Assembly: GCA_036743375.1 (NCBI GenBank)
Contig: DAINPP010000001.1
Span: forward strand, 232,804-296,803
Reading direction: 5' to 3'
DNA from: DAINPP01 sp036743375
Lineage (GTDB): Bacteria; Thermotogota; Thermotogae; MWEM01
DNA length: 64,000 nucleotides
A model generated the notes under the pieces. The model did no database searches and was not told the origin of the DNA. It saw nothing but the letters and a program-made list of their open reading frames with translations. The position numbers were made by a program, and so were the translations under genes. Below, one piece after another: positions 35,720 to 44,849 of the stretch. Each line of letters opens with the position of its first letter. Position 1 is the stretch's first letter.

Positions 35720-38371
35720 TCATCGTTTTACTTTAAAACGCTTCTTTTTATTTGCAGTCTGAGCATCCTGAGTCACCTTTCTTCTCTTCTGTCTGTTAAA
35801 AGTATCCATTTCATCGTGCGTATACTGGAGGGAATCAATCTCTTTCTGCGCTTTCTCCGATGCCTGTTCCGAATTCGTTCTGGCTACTCTCAGCAGCATG
35901 GACGCCATATCATCATAAATCAAATCAATCATCTCGTCAAACAACCGGTTGGCCTCTCGCTTAAACTCCATCTGTGGATCTTTCTGACCATAGGATCTGA
36001 GGTTGATTCCCTCTTTTACCCTTTCTATGTTTTCAAGATGTTTACGCCATCTTTCATCCACTATTCGTAAGAGGAGAAATTTCTGTAACCCGCTGAAATC
36101 CTGCCCCACTTCATCTTTTTTCTCATTATAAAGCCTGTAGATTCTTTCAAAACAATCCTGTTCCAGTTCATCGGCGGTATTATATTTTTCTATCCTGATA
36201 AAATCGGTATCAATCGGGAAAAGCGCCAGTGACTTTTTTAGTCCGTCTATATCCCAGTCACTTCCGTTCGCATGTTCTTTAACCCTTCTGCTTATAACCT
36301 CTTCATAAATCTCCTTCAGGTGACTTGAAATATCCTCTTCACCGAGAATCCAGTCTCGGTGTTCATAAATGGCCTTTCTCTGCGCATCCATTATCGTGTC
36401 AAGCTGCAGAAGATACTTTCTCATGGCAAAATGCATCCCTTCCACTTTTTTCTGAGCCCTTTCTATGAGATTTGTCAGCATGGAATGATGAATCGGTTCG
36501 CCCTGTTCGAGTTTTAAGGCATCCATGATACCACCGATACGCTCGCCACCGAACACACGAACAAGATCGTCTTCTACAGAAAGATAGAACTTTGACGCAC
36601 CATTATCCCCCTGTCTTCCACTTCGTCCCCTAAGCTGATTATCTATTCTTCTTGCTTCATGCCGCTCTGTTCCAATGACATAAAGCCCCCCCTTCTCCTT
36701 TACCTCATCACTGAGCTTAATATCGGTTCCTCTACCGGCCATGTTGGTAGCAATCGTGATAGCCCCTTCTTCTCCGGCACGTGCGACGATTTCCGCTTCA
36801 CGTTCATGATATTTTGCATTCAGCACTTCGTGTTTGAGACCAAGTCTTGTCAACGACTTACTGATCAGTTCACTCTTTTCTATCGAAGTGGTGCCAACGA
36901 GAACCGGTTGGCCCTTTTCATGACTGGCCTTGATCTCTTTGATGATAGCGGCATATTTTTCTGTTTCCGTACGGTAGATCTCATCATCATGATCTTTTCT
37001 TGCAATTGGCATATTGGTAGGAATAACAAGAACATTCATATTGTATATCTGATCAAATTCCTCTTCTTCAGTCTTGGCAGTACCGGTCATCCCCGCAAGT
37101 TTATCATACATCCTGAAGAAATTCTGGAAAGTGATGGTCGCGTATGTCACCGATTCTTCTCTGACCTTGACGCCTTCTTTCGCTTCAAGCGCCTGATGAA
37201 GTCCGCCACTGAATCTTCTTCCGGGCATAAGCCTCCCCGTGAAAGAATCAACGATAACGATTTCCTCACCATCCTGAACGATATAATCCACTTCATTTTT
37301 GTACATATGCAATGCTATCAGTGCGTTATTGATATGATAAAGATTATCGATATTCACCGGATCATAGAGATTGTCTATACCAAGCAGCTTTTCTGCCCGG
37401 GCAATACCTTCATCAGTGAGGTTACAGGTTCGGCTCTTTTCATCGATCTCATAATCCTTATCCCCGGTAAATTTCAACGCCATCCTTGCAAACTTGGAAT
37501 AGGTAATTTGAGTTCCATGACTTGGACCGGAGATGATGAGAGGGGTTCTCGCCTCATCGATCAGAATACTGTCAACTTCATCTATGATGGCAAAAAAATG
37601 TGACGGCTGACTCTTGGCCGCTGTTTCGTAAACCATATTATCTCTGAGATAATCGAATCCGAATTCGTTGTTAGTCCCATAGACTATATCCAGTTGATAA
37701 ACATCTCTCCTTTCTATCTGAGTCAGCTTTGTCTTATAACCTACAACCGCCTCACCGTTATAATCAGAGGCATTGGGAAGTTCACCGTTAAAATCCTTCG
37801 GCCAGACTCTCACATCACTGTTAAAATTTGTTATGGCCTTCTCCTCATCATCCCATTCAACCCTGTAAGTGATTCCCTGATTATTAATGACTCCAACGGA
37901 TAATCCCTGCGAGAGATAAATAGGGGCCATCCACTGCGCATCTCTTCTGGCAAGGTAGTCATTTACCGTAACCATATGAACCCCTTTTCCATAGAACGCA
38001 TTAAAGGTTACCGGAAGGGTAGCTACAAGCGTTTTTCCTTCACCGGTCTTCATCTCAGCTACTTCAGCATTATCAAGGGTAATTGCCCCAATCATCTGAA
38101 CGTCAAATGGTCTTTGACCAAGTGTTCTCTTGGCAATTTCCCTTGTAATTGCAAAAGAGATTTCTCGGTTCTGATTATGCCCTGGGAAAGGACCTTTACT
38201 GTTTTCCGCCTCTTTTTTCATCTCACTTCGAAGTCTATCTATGTCTGTTTTCAACTCTGCATTCGTCTTATTTGAATAATCGGCTTCCAACGCATTTATT
38301 TTTTTTACAATCTCCCTGTATTTTTTTATTTCTTTTTCATTCTTATCAAACATCTTAGAAAAAAAACCCAT
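35720..38371 (-). CDS. secA: Protein translocase ATPase SecA
   Basis: 883 aa. Walker A is MKTGEGKTLVA, DEVDSILIDEARTPL is the Walker B region, and TNMAGRGTDIKL and GRSGRQGD are helicase motifs. The preprotein-binding and IRA regions have the normal order. An insertion of about 50 residues after VGVINNQG (with VWPKDFNGE) and a basic C-terminus ending FKVKR without a cysteine zinc motif match what I recall of Thermotoga SecA. It drives export through SecYEG, supplying BamA, the LptD-like protein and other exported proteins here. It is preceded by the unknown secreted-protein gene oriented the same way. Confidence 0.97.
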   Translation of the reverse strand: MGFFSKMFDKNEKEIKKYREIVKKINALEADYSNKTNAELKTDIDRLRSEMKKEAENSKGPFPGHNQNREISFAITREIAKRTLGQRPFDVQMIGAITLDNAEVAEMKTGEGKTLVATLPVTFNAFYGKGVHMVTVNDYLARRDAQWMAPIYLSQGLSVGVINNQGITYRVEWDDEEKAITNFNSDVRVWPKDFNGELPNASDYNGEAVVGYKTKLTQIERRDVYQLDIVYGTNNEFGFDYLRDNMVYETAAKSQPSHFFAIIDEVDSILIDEARTPLIISGPSHGTQITYSKFARMALKFTGDKDYEIDEKSRTCNLTDEGIARAEKLLGIDNLYDPVNIDNLYHINNALIALHMYKNEVDYIVQDGEEIVIVDSFTGRLMPGRRFSGGLHQALEAKEGVKVREESVTYATITFQNFFRMYDKLAGMTGTAKTEEEEFDQIYNMNVLVIPTNMPIARKDHDDEIYRTETEKYAAIIKEIKASHEKGQPVLVGTTSIEKSELISKSLTRLGLKHEVLNAKYHEREAEIVARAGEEGAITIATNMAGRGTDIKLSDEVKEKGGLYVIGTERHEARRIDNQLRGRSGRQGDNGASKFYLSVEDDLVRVFGGERIGGIMDALKLEQGEPIHHSMLTNLIERAQKKVEGMHFAMRKYLLQLDTIMDAQRKAIYEHRDWILGEEDISSHLKEIYEEVISRRVKEHANGSDWDIDGLKKSLALFPIDTDFIRIEKYNTADELEQDCFERIYRLYNEKKDEVGQDFSGLQKFLLLRIVDERWRKHLENIERVKEGINLRSYGQKDPQMEFKREANRLFDEMIDLIYDDMASMLLRVARTNSEQASEKAQKEIDSLQYTHDEMDTFNRQKRRKVTQDAQTANKKKRFKVKR

Positions 38372-38389
38372 TACTCTCAGCTCCTTAAT

Positions 38390-39643
38390 TTAAAAAACCC
38401 TGAACAAATCTTTTTTGATTTTATCATCAATATACGAAAAATGGTAAATCTTAAGCGAAGAAACATCAGGATGATAATTTTGATCGAGTACCTCAGCTGT
38501 AAGAAGCATATTTCTTTCAAATTTTGTCATGATATCCGCTATGACCTGATTATTCGTATCGATCTTCTGTAGTTCAAAATTTGAAATAATAAAAAATGTA
38601 TCATAAAGCGAAAGATAATACTCATCGGCAAAAGGTTTGATTTGCTCCTTCGAATTCAACCCCCATGAGGAAATATATCTTTTCCACTGATCATCTTCCA
38701 TCAACGCCTTTGAACAGTTGAATCCAAGCATCCACTTCAATTCATCCGAAAAGAAAAAGGTATAAAGCGTACTCATCTTGAGTAGTTCAAAAACAGAAAG
38801 CCATTCATTAATCGATGAATGCACTTCAAAATAATCATAAAAATAATCTTTCAGATGATTAGCGGAATTAATCTCAAAATAAGTGGGGCTATCAAATTTA
38901 AACGGAATATAGATATTATTTAAGAGAAACTGGGAATTTTCTCCGGATTCGATCAGATTTTGTCTGTCACTGATCATCTCTTTTTTTTCAAAATTCAAAA
39001 AGGAATAGGCATTTGTTACTTCTATGTTCTCCTGTCTACTTTCAGAATAGAAGATAACATCTTTTGAAAATTCATTTCTGTTCAAAATGTGTTGAAACTG
39101 CTCTTCAAGATACCTTTCATTTCCTGAAAAGGCGACAAACTCACCAACAGGTCTCGAGCTTATTTTAAAATCCGATAAAACGTTCATCAATGTCTCAAGA
39201 CCTTCAAATTGTTCTATGCAGATCACGTTGTTTTCATACACTTGAAAAAAGCTATTTAAAAAGCCTTCTGAATCGAATAAATAGGATAAAAAATCCTGGA
39301 AATCAAAGGAGTTTTCCTCATCGGTGATGATAATAATTCTTGAATTAAAGAAGGATTCCAGAAGCTTTCTGTCAAGATTGTATTGCAAAGATGCTTCTTC
39401 TATCAGGTTTTTTATTGAATTTTCTACGTTAAATTCCTTTATTGCTTTATACAACCCCTTGATATTCTCAAATCCAAGTACCCATGAAGAAGGTGCGTTA
39501 TAATACAATACCGTTCCGGCTTCAGAAGACCATGGGATAGCATTTGAAAAACCATAAGTGGATAGCAAAAAGATAAAAAGATAAACCAACAAAGCAGAAC
39601 GACCTGAAGGAAAATCCTTCAGGTCATTTATTTTCTTTTTCAT
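38390..39643 (-). CDS. Unknown secreted protein between bamA and secA
   Basis: 417 aa from the ATG at 39643, chosen because earlier in-frame ATGs lie inside bamA and would spoil the signal peptide. A signal peptide is clear (basic start, hydrophobic LLVYLFIFLLS core, cleavage near SNA). The mature part is alpha/beta, begins PWSSEAGTVLYYNAPSSW and is rich in F, E and N, with no motif I recognise. The opening faintly resembles DUF3352-type secreted proteins, which I would not press. Its start codon follows the bamA stop by 16 bases, so it may work with outer-membrane assembly. A perfect hairpin lies in its first codons. Confidence 0.7.
   Translation of the reverse strand: MKKKINDLKDFPSGRSALLVYLFIFLLSTYGFSNAIPWSSEAGTVLYYNAPSSWVLGFENIKGLYKAIKEFNVENSIKNLIEEASLQYNLDRKLLESFFNSRIIIITDEENSFDFQDFLSYLFDSEGFLNSFFQVYENNVICIEQFEGLETLMNVLSDFKISSRPVGEFVAFSGNERYLEEQFQHILNRNEFSKDVIFYSESRQENIEVTNAYSFLNFEKKEMISDRQNLIESGENSQFLLNNIYIPFKFDSPTYFEINSANHLKDYFYDYFEVHSSINEWLSVFELLKMSTLYTFFFSDELKWMLGFNCSKALMEDDQWKRYISSWGLNSKEQIKPFADEYYLSLYDTFFIISNFELQKIDTNNQVIADIMTKFERNMLLTAEVLDQNYHPDVSSLKIYHFSYIDDKIKKDLFRVF
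39601..39625. repeat. Perfect 10-bp inverted repeat at the start of the secreted-protein gene
   Basis: GACCTGAAGG, a 5-base loop and CCTTCAGGTC lie about 18 bases inside the gene. On the plus strand it is followed by a T-rich run, like a terminator facing the other way. In the mRNA it is a stem just after the start codon and could limit translation. Confidence 0.55.
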
Positions 39644-39659
39644 TTTTTCTTGCCGTTTA

Positions 39660-41999
39660 TCAGAACATCTGTCCGTAAGCAAATGAAATGCCACCCCATT
39701 GCGGTCCATCATTACCCCATAGTGAAGGAGAAATATCCCATGGGATATCGAGTCTCAAAACACCAAATCCCGGTATATTGAATCTTACACCAAAACCTAT
39801 GCTCGAGTAAAGTTTTGAATTTGAAATATCTGTAAACTCATCCCATCCAAAGGCATTGTCACTGAATGCCGCAAACTCCACGCCAAGCGAATTCATATTT
39901 ACAAACTTGTATCTGTACTCGAGATTCAAGGCACTGACATAATCCACACTAATACCACGCGCATAGGCAATTCCCCTTATGAACATATTGTTACTCCCAC
40001 CTATCGTATAATTAATCGGATTTCCTTCTTCCCATGGTATCTGAGCAGAGATAAATCGTCCGGCCAATACATGATTTTCAAAAGGCGACCAGTAACCGCT
40101 GATGGATTCATAAATCTTGAACCAATGCTCGGTAACAAAGTCAAAGGGGAGCGAATAATCGGCCCTCGTCTTAAACAGAAGACCATAGTTCGGACTGAAA
40201 TAATTGTCCCTCGTATCATACTGATAGCTGACTCCCCAGATCGAAGTAATCCCTTCGGTAGAAATCTGATCCGTCAGAGAGGCATTATCCGTACTGTAAT
40301 TGTAATTTTTAAACCTCCCCCACGTGAAATCAGTTCCGATTGTCTGGAAATCATCTATCCTGTAACTCATATTTGGCTTGATTGTAAAATCTTCCGATTC
40401 ATAGGTAACCGTAGTAGAATTGGCCGTATCCGTTGAATTATCTATCGTAAGTGTTTTGGAATTAAAATTTTTCCCATAGGTAATATCTATTCCGGCATCA
40501 ATAGATGATGAAAAAACGCTCGCAACACTATAGCCCAACCCTATGCTCGGATATTTTCCAAGTGTAGTTGAGACATCTATGGATTGTCCCTGTCCCATCG
40601 GATTTTTCAATCCCAACCCTATCTTTCCATAAATATTCTGAATAAACGACTCCCCACCTATCTTCGGATCAAAGGTAACGTTGGTTTTAAACTCTATATT
40701 ATTTTCGAGCTCTTTCAGATTAATCAGGATTGTAACAGCCGTAGAATTAGCGGACAACCCGAGGGGTTCCAAATTGATAGAACCAAAATATCCCGTCTTA
40801 TTCAGGTTGACATAGGTCTGCTGTAGATCTTTTAGCGTAATGGCATCACCCGTTTCAAAGGCAATCTCTCGTCTGACAAGGTCCTCTCTCGTCTTGGTAA
40901 GCCCCTGTATCTTATAATCGGCAATAAAACCTTCCGATATTTTAAAGACCAGTTCTCCCGTCTGAGAATCATACCTTGGTGTAACGACAATCATCGGATA
41001 CCCGGCATTTTCATAAATTGCCTTTATCCTCTGTGCATCCCTTAAAACATCGATCAAGACCGTCTGTGTTTCATAGGTTGACCTGAGATTTTTCGTCAAC
41101 TCAGAGCTGACTATCAAGGTATTCCCCTGAATCGTCATTGAATTGATCGGCATATTCTCGGGAACAACCGGATTCAATTTCAGATCAATAACCAGATTTG
41201 TAACATATTCTCCACTTTCAAGCGGTTCCGGAAAGTTCTCAAAATCAATATTTGTCTCAGAACTGATAAGACCCGTATTAAACAATCGCGATAAAGCCAA
41301 CTGAAGAGTAGAATTTGAAGGGTAATAATTCTTCTTCAGCAGGAACAACTTCCAGAAATCCTGAACATAGTCTTTTACATACTTAAGATCCAGAAGTTCC
41401 TTGACCTCTTCATAGGAAATATCACCAAATTCACCCTGAAGAACGAAATCATAAAGACCATATTCTATGACGGAAATACGCAGATTTCCCCCTGGTAAAT
41501 TGACGCCGGAAGATGTGTTTTCTATGTTATTTCTGATCTCTATCAATTGATAACCGGCAACGAGAAACTCGTTTTTTATAGAATTTTGTGTCCTTATCAG
41601 TTTTTTATAATTTAATGCCTTCCCCTTTTCTATCATGATGAGATCTTCCAGTGCTTGCTGTTTAAGAAGTTCCGGACCGTTGACGGACAATTCTACTTCG
41701 TTCACCATAGGGTATTCTATGACTTCTATGGTCAACAGCTTAGAATTACCAACATAATCACTCATGTAATATTTTACATCCTGAAAATATCCCATGTCCT
41801 TAATATTGAAAATATCCCTCTCGATATCCGCGTAATTAATATCACTGCCTTCCTGACACTTTGTAAGTACCTGTATGATTTCTTCGGTCTCAATCGTGAG
41901 ATTTCCTTTGATCTCCAGTAAACCAATCTTAATACTGAACGCACTCCCTATCAAAAGTAACAAAGACAGCAACAATATAATATTCCTTTTAGACTTCAA
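39660..41999 (-). CDS. bamA: Outer-membrane assembly factor BamA (Omp85 family)
   Basis: 779 aa. A signal peptide (1-22) is followed by a series of POTRA-type domains (about 25-440; repeated beta-alpha-alpha-beta-beta units such as IQGNTLIVSSEL and IQGLTKTREDLVRREIAFETG). A C-terminal 16-strand-type barrel carries the loop-6 motif NMFIRGIAYARG and the required C-terminal Phe (GQMF). By family it inserts barrel proteins into the outer membrane, here the toga-like sheath. It lies downstream of the RseC-like and lytic transglycosylase genes. BamA with an LptD-like protein in one window indicates a true outer membrane. Confidence 0.93.
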   Translation of the reverse strand: MKSKRNIILLLSLLLLIGSAFSIKIGLLEIKGNLTIETEEIIQVLTKCQEGSDINYADIERDIFNIKDMGYFQDVKYYMSDYVGNSKLLTIEVIEYPMVNEVELSVNGPELLKQQALEDLIMIEKGKALNYKKLIRTQNSIKNEFLVAGYQLIEIRNNIENTSSGVNLPGGNLRISVIEYGLYDFVLQGEFGDISYEEVKELLDLKYVKDYVQDFWKLFLLKKNYYPSNSTLQLALSRLFNTGLISSETNIDFENFPEPLESGEYVTNLVIDLKLNPVVPENMPINSMTIQGNTLIVSSELTKNLRSTYETQTVLIDVLRDAQRIKAIYENAGYPMIVVTPRYDSQTGELVFKISEGFIADYKIQGLTKTREDLVRREIAFETGDAITLKDLQQTYVNLNKTGYFGSINLEPLGLSANSTAVTILINLKELENNIEFKTNVTFDPKIGGESFIQNIYGKIGLGLKNPMGQGQSIDVSTTLGKYPSIGLGYSVASVFSSSIDAGIDITYGKNFNSKTLTIDNSTDTANSTTVTYESEDFTIKPNMSYRIDDFQTIGTDFTWGRFKNYNYSTDNASLTDQISTEGITSIWGVSYQYDTRDNYFSPNYGLLFKTRADYSLPFDFVTEHWFKIYESISGYWSPFENHVLAGRFISAQIPWEEGNPINYTIGGSNNMFIRGIAYARGISVDYVSALNLEYRYKFVNMNSLGVEFAAFSDNAFGWDEFTDISNSKLYSSIGFGVRFNIPGFGVLRLDIPWDISPSLWGNDGPQWGGISFAYGQMF

Positions 42000-42028
42000 A
42001 AACGTTCCCCTCCCATAAAATCCATAAA

Positions 42029-42454
42029 TTATATTTTTCTGATTATTTTTGGTAAAGCAGCTTCAGATTTCCTGAATATTTTCTTATCATATATCGCAGT
42101 TGCTATGTACGTTGCGAACAGGGCTACAAGTGAAACGGCGACTGCAGTATATTCATTTACCTTCATAGGGATAAGCAGGAATAAAAGGATCGAAAGAAAG
42201 ATGATTAAAGGGATACCATAAACGATAAATGAAATTCGACTGACCGAGATTTCCGGAAGACTAAACTCGACGATATCCCCTTCATTCAGTTTTTCTCCGG
42301 ATGCATTTAATGCCTTAAAACTGAATTCATTCTTCACACCACATAAAACCCTGGAATTACAGTGTTGACAAGCCTCAGGCCTTATCTTTTTTAAGATGAT
42401 ATCACTCTTTTTGTCATTTTGGTTTACAACTTCAACAATCGCAGTTTCCTTCAT
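42029..42454 (-). CDS. RseC/MucC-like membrane protein
   Basis: 141 aa. The cysteine cluster ACQHCNSRVLCG (about 29-40) precedes an SH3-like beta domain (to about 75). Two membrane helices follow (about 77-95 and 102-120). This matches the RseC/MucC family, which modulates the sigma-E response or reduces SoxR as part of an Rnf/Rsx-associated complex. Which role applies is unknown; no sigma factor or Rnf gene is in view. It is in the leftward block, 12 bases after the lytic transglycosylase. Confidence 0.85.
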   Translation of the reverse strand: MKETAIVEVVNQNDKKSDIILKKIRPEACQHCNSRVLCGVKNEFSFKALNASGEKLNEGDIVEFSLPEISVSRISFIVYGIPLIIFLSILLFLLIPMKVNEYTAVAVSLVALFATYIATAIYDKKIFRKSEAALPKIIRKI

Positions 42455-42466
42455 AATTCCCCCAAC

Positions 42467-43480
42467 TCAGAATTTAATCGTACAGCCTATTCCCGGTTTA
42501 AAACAATAATCCTGATAATCAACACGGAATGAAATACAATATTTGTTTCCGAATTCAAGCCCCGGTGAAAAAAAGATATTATCCTTTGAAAAGCCATAGT
42601 TAATAAACAATAATCCAAATGAATTGTAGGCTTCCCACACCAGATCTGCTTGTTTAAAATCATACTTCACACTGATTCTGTCAAACCAGTCGTTACTCTT
42701 CAGTGTACATCCTGCAATCAGACCATCATCATAACCCACATAAAGGTTCATAAACCAGAAAAATGAAAACTCCTGGAATATTGAAAGACACAAATTATCC
42801 AACGAAATGATTTCATCTGATAAATAATCTGCTCCTATGGCAAGTGATCCAAGAAAAAATTCAGGAAATACCCCCGACAGTGAAATTCTGTTGCTGTTTC
42901 CCAGCGAATATCTCAGAGTAAACCAGAGATAATCTTTTAACGGGATCCAATCACCTTCATTGTAGAGACGTTGGAATTCATGAATTTTATTCACATAATT
43001 TTGAATACGATTATCAGATAACGGATTACTCCCCGAATCACTTATCTTCTTTGTACCGTAAAAACCGATATGATAAGCCCCAAGCGCCATATCCATATTA
43101 CCAAAAGTCGTTTTATATCGAGTTAACAGATTGAGAACTTTTTCTGAATTATATGGATTGAAAGGATTTAATATCCCTATCTCTTCAGCCAAAAATGGTT
43201 TCATCTGAAAAGGTCCCAAGGCATTGGACGATGAAACGGAGTGAACGATGAAAGACGATTCTGTCTGCATCAATCCCGCCAACATCGGGGAATCCACATG
43301 ATATCCAAAAAACGTATCCGTTAGAATCCTTGTACTGAATGAACAATCCAGACTTCCTTCCGAATAACCCAACTGAATCTGAGGCTTCTGCTGATAAAGC
43401 ACCTCATTTGGAAAGAGGTAGGCATATAAATAACCAACACATAGAGACAAAAGACAAAGAATTATATACTTTTTATCCAT
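42467..43480 (-). CDS. Secreted lytic transglycosylase-like protein (SLT domain) with C-terminal beta region
   Basis: 337 aa. A signal or anchor helix (about 1-18) is followed by a short SLT domain (about 50-140). The catalytic Glu is in LMQTESSF, with SSSNALGPFQMKP and ALGAYHIGFYG after it. The C-terminal part (about 180-337) is rich in aromatic beta strands, as in barrel proteins. By family, it cleaves peptidoglycan between MurNAc and GlcNAc with 1,6-anhydro formation. The GPFQM block differs slightly from the usual GLMQL. Its start overlaps the flavodoxin gene end by 19 bases. Confidence 0.82.
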   Translation of the reverse strand: MDKKYIILCLLSLCVGYLYAYLFPNEVLYQQKPQIQLGYSEGSLDCSFSTRILTDTFFGYHVDSPMLAGLMQTESSFIVHSVSSSNALGPFQMKPFLAEEIGILNPFNPYNSEKVLNLLTRYKTTFGNMDMALGAYHIGFYGTKKISDSGSNPLSDNRIQNYVNKIHEFQRLYNEGDWIPLKDYLWFTLRYSLGNSNRISLSGVFPEFFLGSLAIGADYLSDEIISLDNLCLSIFQEFSFFWFMNLYVGYDDGLIAGCTLKSNDWFDRISVKYDFKQADLVWEAYNSFGLLFINYGFSKDNIFFSPGLEFGNKYCISFRVDYQDYCFKPGIGCTIKF

Positions 43481-44028
43481 TTTCTTATTGCTTCTTTTAT
43501 ACTTTCAGGAGGTCTCACGGAAGCATCTTCCCCTGCACAATGCTTTAAGCCATAGGATGAAAATTCCTTTTCAAAAGTATACTCAGGTTTTACTGGAACG
43601 AACTCCATTCCCATATGATGGGCATAAGTGAGCATTGATTTCAAACAGGATTCACCACCTCCGTTGATATCGCCAACAGTTGTATATGCCATCATTTTTT
43701 TTGAAAAAAGCGAACTGTTCCCCCAGAATTCACAGGTATCGTCCATAAAAGTCTTTATCGCCCCCGAACACAAGCCAAAATAGGTAGGAGACCCAAAAAT
43801 GATAACGTCGCTTTCAAGCATATCTTCAGGTTTTACGATCTCAACCGATTTTATTTCATCATAATATTCGTTGATCAAATTAATCGTGGATTTTAAAGTA
43901 TCGATCGACTCGTCCCTAACCCTTTTCAGAGTCGCCAAATGTCCGGATTCACTGATGATATCTTCAAAATATCTTGCCATCAGATAATTATTTCCCGTTA
44001 CACTGTGAAAAATGATTAAAAATCTCAA
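43462..44028 (-). CDS. Flavodoxin-like FMN protein
   Basis: 188 aa from a TTG at 44028 with AGGATGTGG upstream. The true N-terminus RFLIIFHSVTGNNYLMAR contains the FMN phosphate-binding loop, so longer upstream starts are rejected. VIIFGSPTYFGLCSG (about 75-90) and the second FMN loop TTVGDINGGGES fit the flavodoxin/NAD(P)H-dependent FMN reductase group (WrbA-like). It is a cytoplasmic electron carrier or quinone reductase. It diverges from pyrK, sharing an 88-base intergenic region. Confidence 0.85.
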   Translation of the reverse strand: MRFLIIFHSVTGNNYLMARYFEDIISESGHLATLKRVRDESIDTLKSTINLINEYYDEIKSVEIVKPEDMLESDVIIFGSPTYFGLCSGAIKTFMDDTCEFWGNSSLFSKKMMAYTTVGDINGGGESCLKSMLTYAHHMGMEFVPVKPEYTFEKEFSSYGLKHCAGEDASVRPPESIKEAIRKWIKSI

Positions 44029-44073
44029 AATACCACATCCTAAACCAAGAATCTGCGTAAAATCTGCCTTTTT

Positions 44074-44083
44074 ATTATATACT
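44074..44083. promoter_or_regulatory. Divergent promoter region between flavodoxin and pyrK
   Basis: An A/T-rich stretch holds TATAAT for the minus strand (44074-44079) overlapping TATACT for the plus strand (44078-44083). Neither has a clear -35, so both boxes are tentative. Confidence 0.35.
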
Positions 44084-44116
44084 ATATCAACAAGAAAATG
44101 GCCGAAAGGAGAGAAA

Positions 44117-44845
44117 ATGAAAAAAGTAAGATTATCCGGTAGAAAGAGGATAGAAGACTTTCTTCTTCTTCGTTTTGAACACGATGAACCTATAGAAATC
44201 AAGCCCGGGCAATTTTTAATGCTAAAAAACCATACCGAACCGGTTCTCGCAAAACCATTTTCGGTTCTCGGCGCAGAAAAAAACGGATTTACCATGTTAA
44301 TAAAGGTAATTGGTCGCTTTACAAATTATCTATCAGAAGCGTTGATCGGAGAAGAATTCTTTGCCCGTGGCCCCTACGGGGTCCCCTATGCAGAAAAACT
44401 AGATTTATCCAGAAAATACATCGTAATAGGCGGAGGTTGTGGGGCAGCACCCATGATTCATTTTTCCGACACATTCTCCCAAAATACGGAGAAGTTGATT
44501 TTAGGTTTCAAAACGGAAAACCTCTCCCGTTTGTTAGAAGGATACGATATAGTAGCCGAGGAAAAAGACGGGATGAACGTTGTCGATGCACTTGAACACC
44601 ATCTTGAAACGAGGACTTCTATCGATGTTCCTCAGGTTCTTGCCTGTGGAAGTATCGCCATGTGTAAGGCACTTGATGATAAAGCCAAAGAGCTCGGAAT
44701 AAAGCTTTTCGTTTCGCTCGATGAAAGAATGGGGTGTGGGATCGGTATGTGCAAAGGCTGCCCGGTAAAAACAACACGGGGTATCCAGATGGTCTGTAAG
44801 GATGGACCACTTTTTGATAGTGACGAATTACTTCTGGATTGGTGA
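44117..44845 (+). CDS. pyrK: Dihydroorotate dehydrogenase electron-transfer subunit
   Basis: 242 aa from the ATG at 44117 with AAAGGAGAG upstream; an upstream in-frame start would overlap the flavodoxin gene. An FAD-binding N-terminal part is followed by an NAD-binding segment with VIGGGCGAAPM. The 2Fe-2S cysteines lie in CGIGMCKGC and MVCKDG. It passes electrons from PyrD to NAD+ in class 1B enzymes for pyrimidine synthesis. It is followed at 4 bases by pyrD, confirming the pair. Confidence 0.95.
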   Translation: MKKVRLSGRKRIEDFLLLRFEHDEPIEIKPGQFLMLKNHTEPVLAKPFSVLGAEKNGFTMLIKVIGRFTNYLSEALIGEEFFARGPYGVPYAEKLDLSRKYIVIGGGCGAAPMIHFSDTFSQNTEKLILGFKTENLSRLLEGYDIVAEEKDGMNVVDALEHHLETRTSIDVPQVLACGSIAMCKALDDKAKELGIKLFVSLDERMGCGIGMCKGCPVKTTRGIQMVCKDGPLFDSDELLLDW

Positions 44846-44849
44846 GAAT

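Noticed and set aside
36659..37603. A 314-codon plus-strand open frame inside secA
   Set aside because: It is antisense to a complete SecA with all motifs, has no RBS, and looks like codon-bias shadow.
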